From positions 1 to 64,000 of the forward strand of contig NZ_WWEO01000044.1 in NCBI RefSeq assembly GCF_009928685.1: a stretch of DNA of 64,000 nt, read 5' to 3'. Position 1 is the stretch's first letter; each line of letters begins with the position of its first letter. This stretch comes from Mucilaginibacter agri. Its GTDB lineage: Bacteria > Bacteroidota > Bacteroidia > Sphingobacteriales > Sphingobacteriaceae. Positions 53,357 to 62,774 of the stretch are shown piece after piece. A model generated the notes under the pieces. That model had not been told where the DNA came from and searched no databases. It was given only the letters and a program-made list of their open reading frames with translations. The position numbers were made by a program, and so were the translations under genes.

Positions 53357-55264
53357 ATGAGAAAATTACGCTGCATTTTATTGTTACTCAGCATTTGGGC
53401 AAATAGCTCGTGGGCGCAAAATAAGCCGCTTTCGCAACGCATGGCCGCAACTGCTATGACTTTATGGAAAGACACTCTTCCATCGGGAAAGTGGACCTAT
53501 GACCATGGCGTGGTGTTAAAAGGCATTGAAGGCGTTTGGATGCAAACCGGCGACGGTAGCTATTTTAAATACATACAGCATTGCATGGACGAGTTTGTTA
53601 CAGCTGATGGCGGTATCAAAACCTATAAAGCCGAAGACTATAACCTGGATAATATATTGTGTGGCCGCAACCTGCTTACCCTGTACAAAGTATTGGGAAC
53701 CGAGAAATACTATAAAGCGGCTACCCTGTTACGCCAGCAACTAAAAAATCAGCCACGCGTAACAGAGGGCGGCTTTTGGCATAAAAAACGCTACCCTGAC
53801 CAAATGTGGTTGGACGGCTTGTATATGGCCGAGCCTTTTTACGCCGAGTATGCCGCAACGTTTCATGACGATGCTGCTTTTGATGATATAGCCAATCAAT
53901 TTATCTTACTTGAGCAGCACGCCCGCGACCCTAAAACAGGCTTGCTGTATCACGCCTGGGACCAAAGCCATAAAGAGCAATGGGCCGCCCCTAAGACAGG
54001 GTTATCTAAGAACTTTTGGGGCCGTGCCGATGGCTGGTACGCAATGGCATTGGTAGATGTGCTCGACTATTTTCCAGAGCAGCATCCTAAACGCGCGGAG
54101 TTGATTGCCATATTAAATCGCTTGGCTTTAGCTCTTAAAAACTATCAAGACCCTAAATCGGGCTTATGGTACCAGATATTGGATAAAGCATCGGCAAAGG
54201 GTAACTATCCGGAAGCATCAGCATCCAGCATGTTTGTTTATGCCATGGCAAAAGGTGCACGTAAAGGTTATTTACCTGTGTCGTATTTAAGCGTGGCTCA
54301 AAAAGGGTATAAAGGTATCGTTAGTAAATTTATTGAGACGGATGCCACCGGCCAAACCAATTTAAACGGCACCGTAAGCGTTGGCGGACTGGGTGGTAAA
54401 CCTTACCGCGATGGTAGCTACGAATATTACCTAAGTGAAAAAGTGGTAACCAACGACCCTAAAGGTGTAGGTGCATTTATACTGGCAAGTGTGGAGATAG
54501 AACGGCTAGCGCACATCAACGAAGGAAAAGGAAAAACAGCCTTGCTGGACAGCTATTTTAACAACGAACATAAAAAAGACATAACCGGCACAGCTATGCC
54601 GTTTCATTACAAATGGGACGAATTGCCAAACAGTGGTTTTTCTTTTATGGCACATCTGTTCCATAATTATGGCGTAAGCACACAAACGCTTAACGATGCC
54701 CCGACCTCGGCTAATCTTAAGAAAGCTAACATTTACATCATTGTAGATCCTGATATACCGAAAGAAAACCCTGATGCTAAGTTTATTGAAGCACCGCACA
54801 TTAAGGCAATTAGCGATTGGGTAAAAGCTGGCGGCACATTGGTGGTGTTAAACAACGATACCGGAAATGCGGAATTTAAACACTTGAATATGCTGATGGC
54901 CAAATTTGGCATGCAGTTTAATGAAGGCAGCCGAAACCACGTTACCGGAACACAATTTGAACAGGGAGCCCTGTCGATTCCTGCAGGCAACCCCATATTT
55001 AAGAACACACAAAAGGTTTACATTAAAGAGCTTAGCACCCTAAAACTTACATCGCCGGCAAAATCAATTTTAACAGACAAAGGGGATGTAATTATAGCTA
55101 CCGCTAAATATGACAAAGGAACTGTGTTTGCCGTTGGCGATCCCTGGTTTTATAATGAGTATGTAGACGGACGAAAACTCCCAGCCGATTATCAGAACTA
55201 CCAGGCGGCAGATGATTTTGTAAAATGGCTGATAAGCACAACCCCAACTGCAAAAAAGCACTGA
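53357..55264 (+). CDS. GH105 unsaturated galacturonyl hydrolase with C-terminal DUF4350-like domain
   Basis: A 635-aa secreted protein (signal ending SSWAQ, about residue 21). Residues 25-400 form an alpha/alpha-barrel of GH105 type, with YNLDNILCGRNLL, MWLDGLYMAEPF and FWGRADGWYAMAL (catalytic Asp region). It removes the unsaturated uronic acid left by pectate lyase. Residues 435-630 form a second, alpha/beta domain (IYIIVDPDIP, GGTLVVLNND, GTVFAVGDPWFYNEY) similar to the glutamine-amidotransferase-like DUF4350 group, with no visible catalytic cysteine. The fusion may help bind substrate. It starts 3 bp after GH28. Confidence 0.88.
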   Translation: MRKLRCILLLLSIWANSSWAQNKPLSQRMAATAMTLWKDTLPSGKWTYDHGVVLKGIEGVWMQTGDGSYFKYIQHCMDEFVTADGGIKTYKAEDYNLDNILCGRNLLTLYKVLGTEKYYKAATLLRQQLKNQPRVTEGGFWHKKRYPDQMWLDGLYMAEPFYAEYAATFHDDAAFDDIANQFILLEQHARDPKTGLLYHAWDQSHKEQWAAPKTGLSKNFWGRADGWYAMALVDVLDYFPEQHPKRAELIAILNRLALALKNYQDPKSGLWYQILDKASAKGNYPEASASSMFVYAMAKGARKGYLPVSYLSVAQKGYKGIVSKFIETDATGQTNLNGTVSVGGLGGKPYRDGSYEYYLSEKVVTNDPKGVGAFILASVEIERLAHINEGKGKTALLDSYFNNEHKKDITGTAMPFHYKWDELPNSGFSFMAHLFHNYGVSTQTLNDAPTSANLKKANIYIIVDPDIPKENPDAKFIEAPHIKAISDWVKAGGTLVVLNNDTGNAEFKHLNMLMAKFGMQFNEGSRNHVTGTQFEQGALSIPAGNPIFKNTQKVYIKELSTLKLTSPAKSILTDKGDVIIATAKYDKGTVFAVGDPWFYNEYVDGRKLPADYQNYQAADDFVKWLISTTPTAKKH

Positions 55265-55280
55265 AACATTATTGAAACTT

Positions 55281-56786
55281 ATGATCTTAACCCGATTTAA
55301 TCTTAAAAAAATTGATGTCCCTAATCTGGTGGTGCCCGATGAAGAAGTGTTTGATCTGCCCGAAAAGGTTTTACAATTTGGCACAGGTGTACTTTTAAGA
55401 GGCTTACCGGATTATTTTATCGACAAGGCTAACCGCGAAGGAATTTTTAACGGACGCATTGCTGTTGTGAAATCAACAGACGCAGGTTCTACTTCTGATT
55501 TCGACAGGCAGGATGGTTTATACACTTTATACATTAAAGGAATTGAGAATGGGAAGGAGATTGATGAGCAAATCGTCAACTCATCTATAAGCCGGGTGCT
55601 TAGTGCCACAAAAGATTGGGAGAGCATTTTAAAGGCTGCCCATAACCCGCACCTGCAGGTTATTATCTCCAACACTACCGAAGTAGGCATTCAACTGGTG
55701 CAGGATGATATCACACGCCACCCTCCGGTATCATTCCCGGGTAAGTTATTGGCATTGTTGTATGAGCGCTATAAAGCTTTTGGCGCCAGCCCTAAAAGCG
55801 GACTGGTGATTATCCCAACCGAACTAATTGTGGATAACGGTAAAAAGTTAGAATCAATAGTATTAGAGCTGGCGCACCTCAACAATCTCGAACCTGCGTT
55901 TATGGACTGGCTGGAAAGCTGCAATAGCTTCTGCAATTCGCTGGTAGATCGCATCGTGCCGGGTAAACCCCTGGTTAATCAAATTGCAGATTTCGATCAG
56001 CAATCTGGTTATGAAGATAGCCTGCGCACGGTAACAGAGCCTTATTGTTTATGGGCTATTGAAGGTAACGAAAAGGTAAAATCAATCCTCTCCTTCAGCG
56101 AAGTCCACAGCGGCGTTATTGTTACGCCCAATATCGAGATCTACCGCGAGCTGAAGTTGCGCCTGCTTAATGGTACGCATACCCTGTCATGTGCTTTGGC
56201 TTTCCTGTCGGGATTTACGACAGTTAAGGAGGCTATGAGTAACAAGACATTTTCAACATGGCTTAGGCAGTTGATGATAAGCGAAATAGCCCCAGCCATT
56301 CCGCATAACATTAAAGATGAACTTAAAACCGGTTTTATCAATAGTGTGATCGACCGGTTTAAGAACCCTAATATCGAACATCAATGGATCAGTATTTCGG
56401 CTCAATATTCCTCGAAGATAAAAATGCGGGTGCTGCCTTTATTGCTTAACCACTATGAAAAGCATGATACCGTGCCGGAACATTTTGCAACAGGATTTGC
56501 GGCATTCATCAGGTTTATGAAAACAACTTCGCCAGACAAAGATGTCTTTGTTGGTAATATTAACGGAAATGACTACACCATTACCGATAGTAATGCAGCT
56601 ATATTTCAAAAAGCATGGAGCAATACCAGTTTAAAAGTAGTAGTAAACAAGATTTTGAAAGACATAACACTTTGGGGAACAGACCTCACCCGCTTAAAAG
56701 GCTTTAAAGAGGCCATAGTGCAGAAATTGGAAGCGATACAAGAGGCAGGTGCTTTACAAGTATTAGAAGAAGAGATTAAAGGATAA
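55281..56786 (+). CDS. uxaB: Tagaturonate reductase
   Basis: About 501 aa from the ATG at 55281 (a TTG at 55272 is less likely). A cytosolic long-chain mannitol-dehydrogenase-family enzyme: NAD-binding VLQFGTGVLLRG near residue 31, and the C-terminal catalytic region with LRLLNGTHTLSCALAFL. It reduces D-tagaturonate to D-altronate with NADH, the second step of galacturonate breakdown. The neighbours UxaA and UxaC perform the next and previous steps. Confidence 0.9.
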   Translation: MILTRFNLKKIDVPNLVVPDEEVFDLPEKVLQFGTGVLLRGLPDYFIDKANREGIFNGRIAVVKSTDAGSTSDFDRQDGLYTLYIKGIENGKEIDEQIVNSSISRVLSATKDWESILKAAHNPHLQVIISNTTEVGIQLVQDDITRHPPVSFPGKLLALLYERYKAFGASPKSGLVIIPTELIVDNGKKLESIVLELAHLNNLEPAFMDWLESCNSFCNSLVDRIVPGKPLVNQIADFDQQSGYEDSLRTVTEPYCLWAIEGNEKVKSILSFSEVHSGVIVTPNIEIYRELKLRLLNGTHTLSCALAFLSGFTTVKEAMSNKTFSTWLRQLMISEIAPAIPHNIKDELKTGFINSVIDRFKNPNIEHQWISISAQYSSKIKMRVLPLLLNHYEKHDTVPEHFATGFAAFIRFMKTTSPDKDVFVGNINGNDYTITDSNAAIFQKAWSNTSLKVVVNKILKDITLWGTDLTRLKGFKEAIVQKLEAIQEAGALQVLEEEIKG

Positions 56787-56790
56787 TGTG

Positions 56791-58443
56791 ATGAGACAAT
56801 GGATTTTAAAGGTACACCCGGCAGATAATGTGCTGGTTGCATTAACAGACCTTAAACCAGGTGAAGAAGTAACTTACGAAGGTACCACATACAAGCCTTC
56901 TGAATTTATACCGGCTAAACATAAGTTTGCCATTGATACGCTTGCCACTGGCGCCGATATTATCATGTATGGCGTTTTGGTAGGCAAAGCCCAGCACCAA
57001 ATTGCTGCAGGCGGCTTGCTAACCACAGGTAATGTAAAGCATGCAGCCAATAGCTTTATGTCCGAGGGGCATCAATACAGCTGGAAGCAACCCGACAGCA
57101 GCAAATTTGCCGATAGAACATTCAACGGCTTTCACCGAGCGGACGGCAGCGTTGGAACGGCCAATTACTGGTTGATTATTCCGATGGTATTTTGTGAGAA
57201 CCGAAACGTAGAAGTGCTACAGGAAGCCCTGGTAAAACCTTTGGGATACGGTCGTAAAAAAAGCTACGAACTAAAGGCCCAGAACCTGATCAATAAAATT
57301 AAAGCAGGTGGCAGCATTGATGAAGTGTTATTCACCGAAATTGAGCCAGAGAACACTGTTGCAGGTAATGCAAGGCTTTTCCCAAACGTGGATGGCATTA
57401 AATTTTTAAATCATAGCGGTGGCTGCGGCGGTATACGGCAAGATTCTGTTACGCTTTGCGGGTTGTTAGCTGGTTACATCACCCACCCTAACGTGGCGGG
57501 TGCCACTGTTTTAAGTTTGGGTTGCCAAAATGCGCAAGTCAGCATTCTAGAGGAAGAAATAAAAAAACGTGACCCTGATTTTAAAAAGCCTCTGTACATT
57601 CTCGATCAGCAGAAGACGGGCACAGAGGCCGACCTGCTAGATACTGCGATCAGGCAGACACTTGCCGGCTTAATGCAGGCCAACCAAAATACACGCAAAC
57701 CCGCACCACTAAACAAATTAACCATCGGTTTAGAATGTGGTGGCTCTGATGGGTTTTCGGGTATATCGGCTAATCCAGCCATTGGGTATACCTCAGATTT
57801 GTTGGTGAGTTTGGGTGGCTCGGTGATATTGTCAGAGTTCCCGGAACTTTGTGGTGTAGAGCAGAATATTATTGACCGTTGTATCGACTCCGAAGATGCA
57901 AAACGTTTTACGAGCTTAATACGCACCTATAGCCAGCGAGCAGAGGAAGCCGGCTCCGGCTTCGATATGAACCCCTCGCCGGGAAACATTAAGGATGGTT
58001 TAATAACTGATGCCATTAAATCGGCTGGCGCCGCAAAGAAAGGCGGAACTTCCCCTGTTGTGGATGTATTGGATTATCCCGAAAAGGTAAGCAGGCCAGG
58101 ACTAAACCTGCTTTGTACACCGGGTAACGATGTAGAATCAACCACAGCAGAAGTTGGTTCCGGGGCAAACATCGTGCTTTTCACTACTGGTTTGGGAACA
58201 CCCACCGGCAATCCCATTGCCCCTGTTATTAAAATAGCCAGCAATACCAAGCTTTATAACCGCATGAACGATATTATCGACATTAACACCGGCAGCATTA
58301 TTGAAGGCGACGAAACCATTGAACAAGCCGGCGAGCGCATACTTGATTATGTAATTAAGGTAGCCAGCGGTGAGATAGAAATAAGCGCCGTTAAACACGG
58401 CCAAGACGACTTTATTCCATGGAAACGCGGGGTTTCCTTATAA
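56791..58443 (+). CDS. uxaA: Altronate dehydratase
   Basis: About 550 aa from the ATG at 56791 (a GTG lies 3 bp earlier). The N-terminal SAF-type domain (about 5-95, ILKVHPADNVLVAL) is fused to the catalytic UxaA domain with SGGCGGIRQDS, GLECGGSDGFSG and CTPGNDVEST. It dehydrates D-altronate to 2-keto-3-deoxygluconate in the cytosol. It starts 4 bp after uxaB. The KDG kinase and aldolase that would finish the route are not in the window. Confidence 0.93.
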   Translation: MRQWILKVHPADNVLVALTDLKPGEEVTYEGTTYKPSEFIPAKHKFAIDTLATGADIIMYGVLVGKAQHQIAAGGLLTTGNVKHAANSFMSEGHQYSWKQPDSSKFADRTFNGFHRADGSVGTANYWLIIPMVFCENRNVEVLQEALVKPLGYGRKKSYELKAQNLINKIKAGGSIDEVLFTEIEPENTVAGNARLFPNVDGIKFLNHSGGCGGIRQDSVTLCGLLAGYITHPNVAGATVLSLGCQNAQVSILEEEIKKRDPDFKKPLYILDQQKTGTEADLLDTAIRQTLAGLMQANQNTRKPAPLNKLTIGLECGGSDGFSGISANPAIGYTSDLLVSLGGSVILSEFPELCGVEQNIIDRCIDSEDAKRFTSLIRTYSQRAEEAGSGFDMNPSPGNIKDGLITDAIKSAGAAKKGGTSPVVDVLDYPEKVSRPGLNLLCTPGNDVESTTAEVGSGANIVLFTTGLGTPTGNPIAPVIKIASNTKLYNRMNDIIDINTGSIIEGDETIEQAGERILDYVIKVASGEIEISAVKHGQDDFIPWKRGVSL

Positions 58444-58457
58444 ATGGGGTAAAAAAC

Positions 58458-58485
58458 AAAGTTTAGGCCGTACGGCCTAAACTTT
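58458..58485. terminator. Bidirectional terminator between uxaA and uxaC
   Basis: A perfect palindrome, AAAGTTTAGGCC-GTAC-GGCCTAAACTTT, overlapping the uxaC stop codon (58477-58479) and 15 bp past the uxaA stop. A-rich and T-rich tracts on both sides allow termination in both directions. Confidence 0.75.
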
Positions 58486-59883
58486 AAAATTAAAATAGGA
58501 TTGAGCGTTATAGTAACAAATGTCTTTGATTATTTTGCCGGTCCATTCAATGTCGTTCGGCAACTCGCCATTTTCGATATCTTCTCCCAGCATATTGCAT
58601 AGTATCCTTCTGAAATATTCGTGACGCGGGTAAGATAGAAAGCTTCTCGAGTCGGTAAGCATACCTACCAGACGGCTCAATAAACCCATTGACGATAGCG
58701 CATTTAATTGCCTGATCATACCATCCTTTTGATCCAAAAACCACCAGGCCGACCCGAATTGTATTTTACCGGCTACAGATCCGTCGTTGTAATTACCAAC
58801 CATAGTAGCCATCAACTCATTATCTGCAGGGTTCAGATTATAGAGTATAGTTTTAGCTAGTTGATCCGTACTGTCGAGCTTGTTCATAAACTTAGCAATT
58901 GATTGCGCCTGTTTAAAGTCTCCTATCGAATCCCAACCAGTATCTGGTCCCGATAGTCTATATGCCCGCGAATTGTTGTTTCTGAGTGCTCCCAAATGGT
59001 ATTGTTGTACCCACTGCTTATCATGGTCCCAAATGGCAAATTCATAAAGCAAAGCCGATTTAAATTTCAGCACCTCATCATGCTGCAAACTTTTACCTGC
59101 ACGTATTTTATCGAAGATACTGCTCACCTCCTGCTCCGTATAGTCTTCCGCATAAATTTGCTCCAAGCCGTGGTCTGATACGCAACATCCATGCTGGGCG
59201 AAGTAATCATGCCTTGCTTCCAAAGCAATCAGATAGTCTTTGTAAGTCGAAATTTGGATACCTGTTACTTCCTCAACTTTATTAATATAAAGGTTCAATG
59301 AAGATACATCTTCGGCCGCCATCGCCTTATCTGGTCTAAACGCCGGATATACTTTCACATCCCAACCACTGTTTCTTATAGCTTTATGGTACTTAAGATC
59401 GTCGATCGGGTCATCAGTGGTGCAGATCACCTTCACGTTCATTTTAGAGATCATATTTTGCACCGTATATTCAGGCGACTGCAACTTTGCATTGCACTGC
59501 TCATATATGCTTTGTGCAGTTTGAGGCGATAGTATTTCGTTAATGTCGAAGTAGCGTTGCAGTTCGAGATGCGTCCAGTGATATAGCGGGTTTCGTAAGG
59601 TATAGGGCACAGTGTCCGCCCAGCTTTTAAATTTCTCCCAATCAGATCGGTCACCTGTAATATAGTCTTCAGATACGCCGTTAGTGCGCATTGCACGCCA
59701 TTTATAATGGTCGCCGCGAAGCCACACGTCCGTGAGATTACCGAAATTAACATTATTTGCAATCGTCATCGGATCCAGATGACAATGGTAATCTATTATT
59801 GGCATTGCCGCCGCATAATCGTGGTATAACAGTTCTGCAGTTTTGTTCTGCAGCAGGAAATTTTGATCTAAAAAGCTTTTCAT
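58477..59883 (-). CDS. uxaC: Uronate isomerase (glucuronate/galacturonate)
   Basis: A 468-aa cytosolic amidohydrolase-fold isomerase. The metal-site start is IDYHCHLDP (residues 31-39), with the family blocks TDDPIDDLKYH, GWDSIGDF, LTDSRSFLSYPRHEYFRR near the C-terminus, given here by its core DSRSFLSY. It converts D-galacturonate to D-tagaturonate (and glucuronate to fructuronate), the first intracellular step. The gene is convergent with uxaA, and a LacI half-operator lies 105 bp upstream, tying it to the pectin regulon. Confidence 0.95.
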   Translation of the reverse strand: MKSFLDQNFLLQNKTAELLYHDYAAAMPIIDYHCHLDPMTIANNVNFGNLTDVWLRGDHYKWRAMRTNGVSEDYITGDRSDWEKFKSWADTVPYTLRNPLYHWTHLELQRYFDINEILSPQTAQSIYEQCNAKLQSPEYTVQNMISKMNVKVICTTDDPIDDLKYHKAIRNSGWDVKVYPAFRPDKAMAAEDVSSLNLYINKVEEVTGIQISTYKDYLIALEARHDYFAQHGCCVSDHGLEQIYAEDYTEQEVSSIFDKIRAGKSLQHDEVLKFKSALLYEFAIWDHDKQWVQQYHLGALRNNNSRAYRLSGPDTGWDSIGDFKQAQSIAKFMNKLDSTDQLAKTILYNLNPADNELMATMVGNYNDGSVAGKIQFGSAWWFLDQKDGMIRQLNALSSMGLLSRLVGMLTDSRSFLSYPRHEYFRRILCNMLGEDIENGELPNDIEWTGKIIKDICYYNAQSYFNFKV

Positions 59884-59987
59884 AATATACTTAAACAGGG
59901 AGACAAAACGTCATATTTCGGCCCCACCTGTTGTAAAAGTAACGCGGCAATAACGGTTTACCAAAAGATGTAAGCCAATAATCTACG

Positions 59988-60000
59988 CAATCGTTTCCGG
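59988..60000 (-). promoter_or_regulatory. LacI half-operator 3 upstream of uxaC
   Basis: GCAATCGTTTCCG (plus strand) matches the left arm and centre of operator 1 exactly, but the right arm is degenerate (CAAAAGG instead of GAACGAT). It may be a weak or decaying site for the same regulator. Confidence 0.5.
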
Positions 60001-60054
60001 CAAAAGGGGGTATAACTGCAAGTTGTAAAATTGAACTGCAAGGTAGCATTGACA

Positions 60055-60083
60055 ACAAAAAAGGGCAGCTAATCAGCTACCCC
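60055..60083 (-). terminator. Terminator after the dipeptide epimerase gene
   Basis: Stem GGGCAGCT/AGCTACCC (one G:U pair) with a 4-nt loop, followed on the minus strand by TTTTTTGTTG. It lies 32 bp past the epimerase stop. Confidence 0.7.
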
Positions 60084-60114
60084 TTCCCACTTTTATATTC
60101 AACTAAATCAAACC

Positions 60115-61236
60115 CTAGATCTTTTGCACACCTATACCCGGTTGCTGGCTTAGCGTAACTTTACCATCAACAACCTGCATGCCTTTGTATACATCGTTGC
60201 TAATCAGCAAGGCGCCGTCCAAATCGGCCCAGTCAGCCATTGGTGCTAGCTGAGCGGCCGCAGAAACTGCGCACGAAGTTTCGGTCATGCAACCTATCAT
60301 CACCTTCATTTTTAAGGCTTTGGCAAGCGTCAACATTTTATGCGCCTCACGCATACCTGTTGATTTCATCAACTTAATGTTAATACCGCTGTAAACGTGA
60401 TGCGCTTTTAAAACATCGTCCAAACGCTGAACAGCTTCATCGCCCATGGTAGGCAGCGGACTGTTTTGCGTAAGCCAGGCGTTATCATCTACCCGCTCTT
60501 TAGGCATGGGCTGCTCTATAAATACAATGCCTTTTTCCTTTAACCAATGCGCCATGTCAAGCGCCATTTGCTTATCAGTCCAGCCTTGGTTAACATCAAC
60601 ACAAATAGGCTTATCAGTTACCTCGCGAATGGTAGTAATCATCAGTTTATCTGTATCACGACCAAGCTTCACCTTCAATATCTTATACGGATCTGCTTCT
60701 TTAACTTTTTGCCTGATAACTTCTGGTGTATCTATGCCAATAGTATAAGATGTATTGGGCGTTTTTGAAGGATCAAAGCCCCATATTTTATACCATGGTT
60801 GTTTCATCAGCTTACCTACCAAATCGTGCAGGGCAATATCAACTGATGCTTTGGCTGCCCTGTTATTCAGGTCTATGCTGTCTACATAAGCTAATATGTC
60901 TTCCAGCTCAAACGGATCGTTAAAACCAGACAAGTCAACTTTCTTCAAAAAGGCTAACACTGTTTCGTGCGATTCGCCCAAATAAGGTGGCATTGAAGCC
61001 TCGCCATAACCAATTACTCCTTCATACTCAATTTCGGTAAGCACAACCGGAGTTGTTGTGCGCGAACTTGTAGAAAGCGTAAATGCGTGTTTCAATTGCA
61101 GTGTATAAGGCCTAAAGCGCAGTTTCAATCCTTTTCCAGCGCTTCTACCAATTGCTGCAAAAGCGGGCTGCTGGACAACAGCGGCCAATCCAGCTGCAAG
61201 CGCAGTGGTTTTTATAAAATCTCTTCTGTTATTCAT
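60115..61236 (-). CDS. Exported dipeptide epimerase (L-Ala-D/L-Glu epimerase type)
   Basis: A 373-aa enolase-superfamily enzyme with a Tat signal (NNRRDFIKTTALAAGLAA), so it acts outside the cytosol, unlike E. coli YcjG. Catalytic lysines are K188/K190 (LKVKLG) and K288 (INIKLM), and metal ligands are D214 (VDVNQG), E241 (FIEQP) and D266 (MGDEAV). The family changes the D-Glu stereochemistry of dipeptides released from peptidoglycan. Its ATG shares one base with the stop of the NlpC/P60 gene, which would supply such dipeptides. Confidence 0.88.
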   Translation of the reverse strand: MNNRRDFIKTTALAAGLAAVVQQPAFAAIGRSAGKGLKLRFRPYTLQLKHAFTLSTSSRTTTPVVLTEIEYEGVIGYGEASMPPYLGESHETVLAFLKKVDLSGFNDPFELEDILAYVDSIDLNNRAAKASVDIALHDLVGKLMKQPWYKIWGFDPSKTPNTSYTIGIDTPEVIRQKVKEADPYKILKVKLGRDTDKLMITTIREVTDKPICVDVNQGWTDKQMALDMAHWLKEKGIVFIEQPMPKERVDDNAWLTQNSPLPTMGDEAVQRLDDVLKAHHVYSGINIKLMKSTGMREAHKMLTLAKALKMKVMIGCMTETSCAVSAAAQLAPMADWADLDGALLISNDVYKGMQVVDGKVTLSQQPGIGVQKI

Positions 61237-62477
61237 TAAAGGGTATTTTCGGTATAAAATGAATGATTACTTACTTTGATAATTTCCGGTTTGCCAATTG
61301 AATTGAGCATACGACGCGCTTTCACTAGGCGATCAAGACGGTATTGATCAAAATTTGGCGCATCTTGTTTCAGGCTGTTAATTTTGACCATTCCGGCAGA
61401 TTGTATAAACTGGCCATCGCCCATATAAATGGCCGTGTGCGTAATTTTGGCAAGTTTACCCTGTTTCATGCCCGACGAAAAGAAAAGCAGATCGCCTGGC
61501 TGCAGGTTTTTCAGACATTTATCTATGCTGATGCTATCCGTATTGCCTTCATAAATATCTACCGAATCACCAACAAGTGCTTGTTGAGAAGCATCGCGAG
61601 GAATAATAACCCCATTTAAGAAATAGCAGGATTTAGTAAAACCGCTGCAATCTACACCTTTGATGGATGTGCCACCCCACAGGTAAGGAACACCGATAAG
61701 CGTTTTGGCCGTAGTTAAAATCTTGTCCGCATCTGGATTTGGAATTGCCAGCCATTTTGTAAAATCAGCCGCTTCGTCTTTTTTAATATAGCCTACGCGC
61801 TGATCGGGATAAATAACTTTTAGAAACCCCTTTTCCTTACCGGCCACTTGCAAAATATCGCCCGCAACCAAATCAGATACCGGCAATCCTTTATCCGAAG
61901 GCTGATCAAATGCATGGCCATATTGTGCGGTGTAAATTACTTTAGGCGTCTTTTGCCAGGCCTCGAACTCAGTTTTATCCATCAAGGTTAATCCACCGCC
62001 ATCAACCCACGAAATATAATTATCCGGGCTACGCACTAAATAGTAACCGCTTTGCTTTTTTAATACCATTACCGGTGTACCCAACAATATCTGGGTTACC
62101 ATTTCGGCTGCATTACCAGGCATAACACGGTTATTACAAACTGACAGGTTAGCAATGGCGTAAAGCTTCCCGTTTAAGGCTTTGGCAGGTAATGTATCTG
62201 CAGTAACAACCGCACTTATGGAGGCTTGCATTAAAGCCGCTTTAACATCAGCAACTAAAGCAGGTTTAGTTGTCTCTATAGCAACAGTTAGCGGAGACGC
62301 ACCACTTATTTGTACGTTGGCAACTTCAGTACGTTTATCGGGGGCATATTTAACTTTAACCTCATTAAAAACGCGAAGCGCATTTTTAATATCAACGCTA
62401 TCTGTCTGAAAAGCAAATGTATCAAGCGAACTGCTAAGCAAGCCTGCTAATAATGCTCCTTTTAAGTATCTGTTCAT
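61236..62477 (-). CDS. NlpC/P60 peptidoglycan endopeptidase with SH3 domains
   Basis: A 413-aa secreted cysteine peptidase (signal about 5-22). Residues 100-235 contain two SH3-like domains, and 250-390 hold the NlpC/P60 fold with C277 (GVDCSGF) and H347 (ITHTAIY). The arrangement matches YkfC-type gamma-D-glutamyl dipeptidyl peptidases, which release L-Ala-D-Glu from wall peptides. Residues 30-95 are an extra N-terminal segment with internal beta/alpha character that I do not recognise. It is translationally coupled to the epimerase gene. Confidence 0.9.
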   Translation of the reverse strand: MNRYLKGALLAGLLSSSLDTFAFQTDSVDIKNALRVFNEVKVKYAPDKRTEVANVQISGASPLTVAIETTKPALVADVKAALMQASISAVVTADTLPAKALNGKLYAIANLSVCNNRVMPGNAAEMVTQILLGTPVMVLKKQSGYYLVRSPDNYISWVDGGGLTLMDKTEFEAWQKTPKVIYTAQYGHAFDQPSDKGLPVSDLVAGDILQVAGKEKGFLKVIYPDQRVGYIKKDEAADFTKWLAIPNPDADKILTTAKTLIGVPYLWGGTSIKGVDCSGFTKSCYFLNGVIIPRDASQQALVGDSVDIYEGNTDSISIDKCLKNLQPGDLLFFSSGMKQGKLAKITHTAIYMGDGQFIQSAGMVKINSLKQDAPNFDQYRLDRLVKARRMLNSIGKPEIIKVSNHSFYTENTL

Positions 62478-62774
62478 AGTTGGGCTTCGTATATAATATT
62501 GTAGCGGGTAAAGTGTGCTTATGAATTTACAAAAATTAATCCTGCACCTTTATTCTTAAAACAACTGCTGTTTTTTATATAGCAATTGCTTTATCATTTT
62601 GTTATTAAATTCAATAGCGCTATTTTGCATTATCAAATTTAAAAAACGCAACAACATGCACAAATATATATTTTAATCTAAATTTCAACGCATGTTTTAT
62701 AACTGTTACAGGCATTTTACAAATAAATAGCGCATATTCATTTTTTACATAAATTTATACCTTTTACGATCCTG

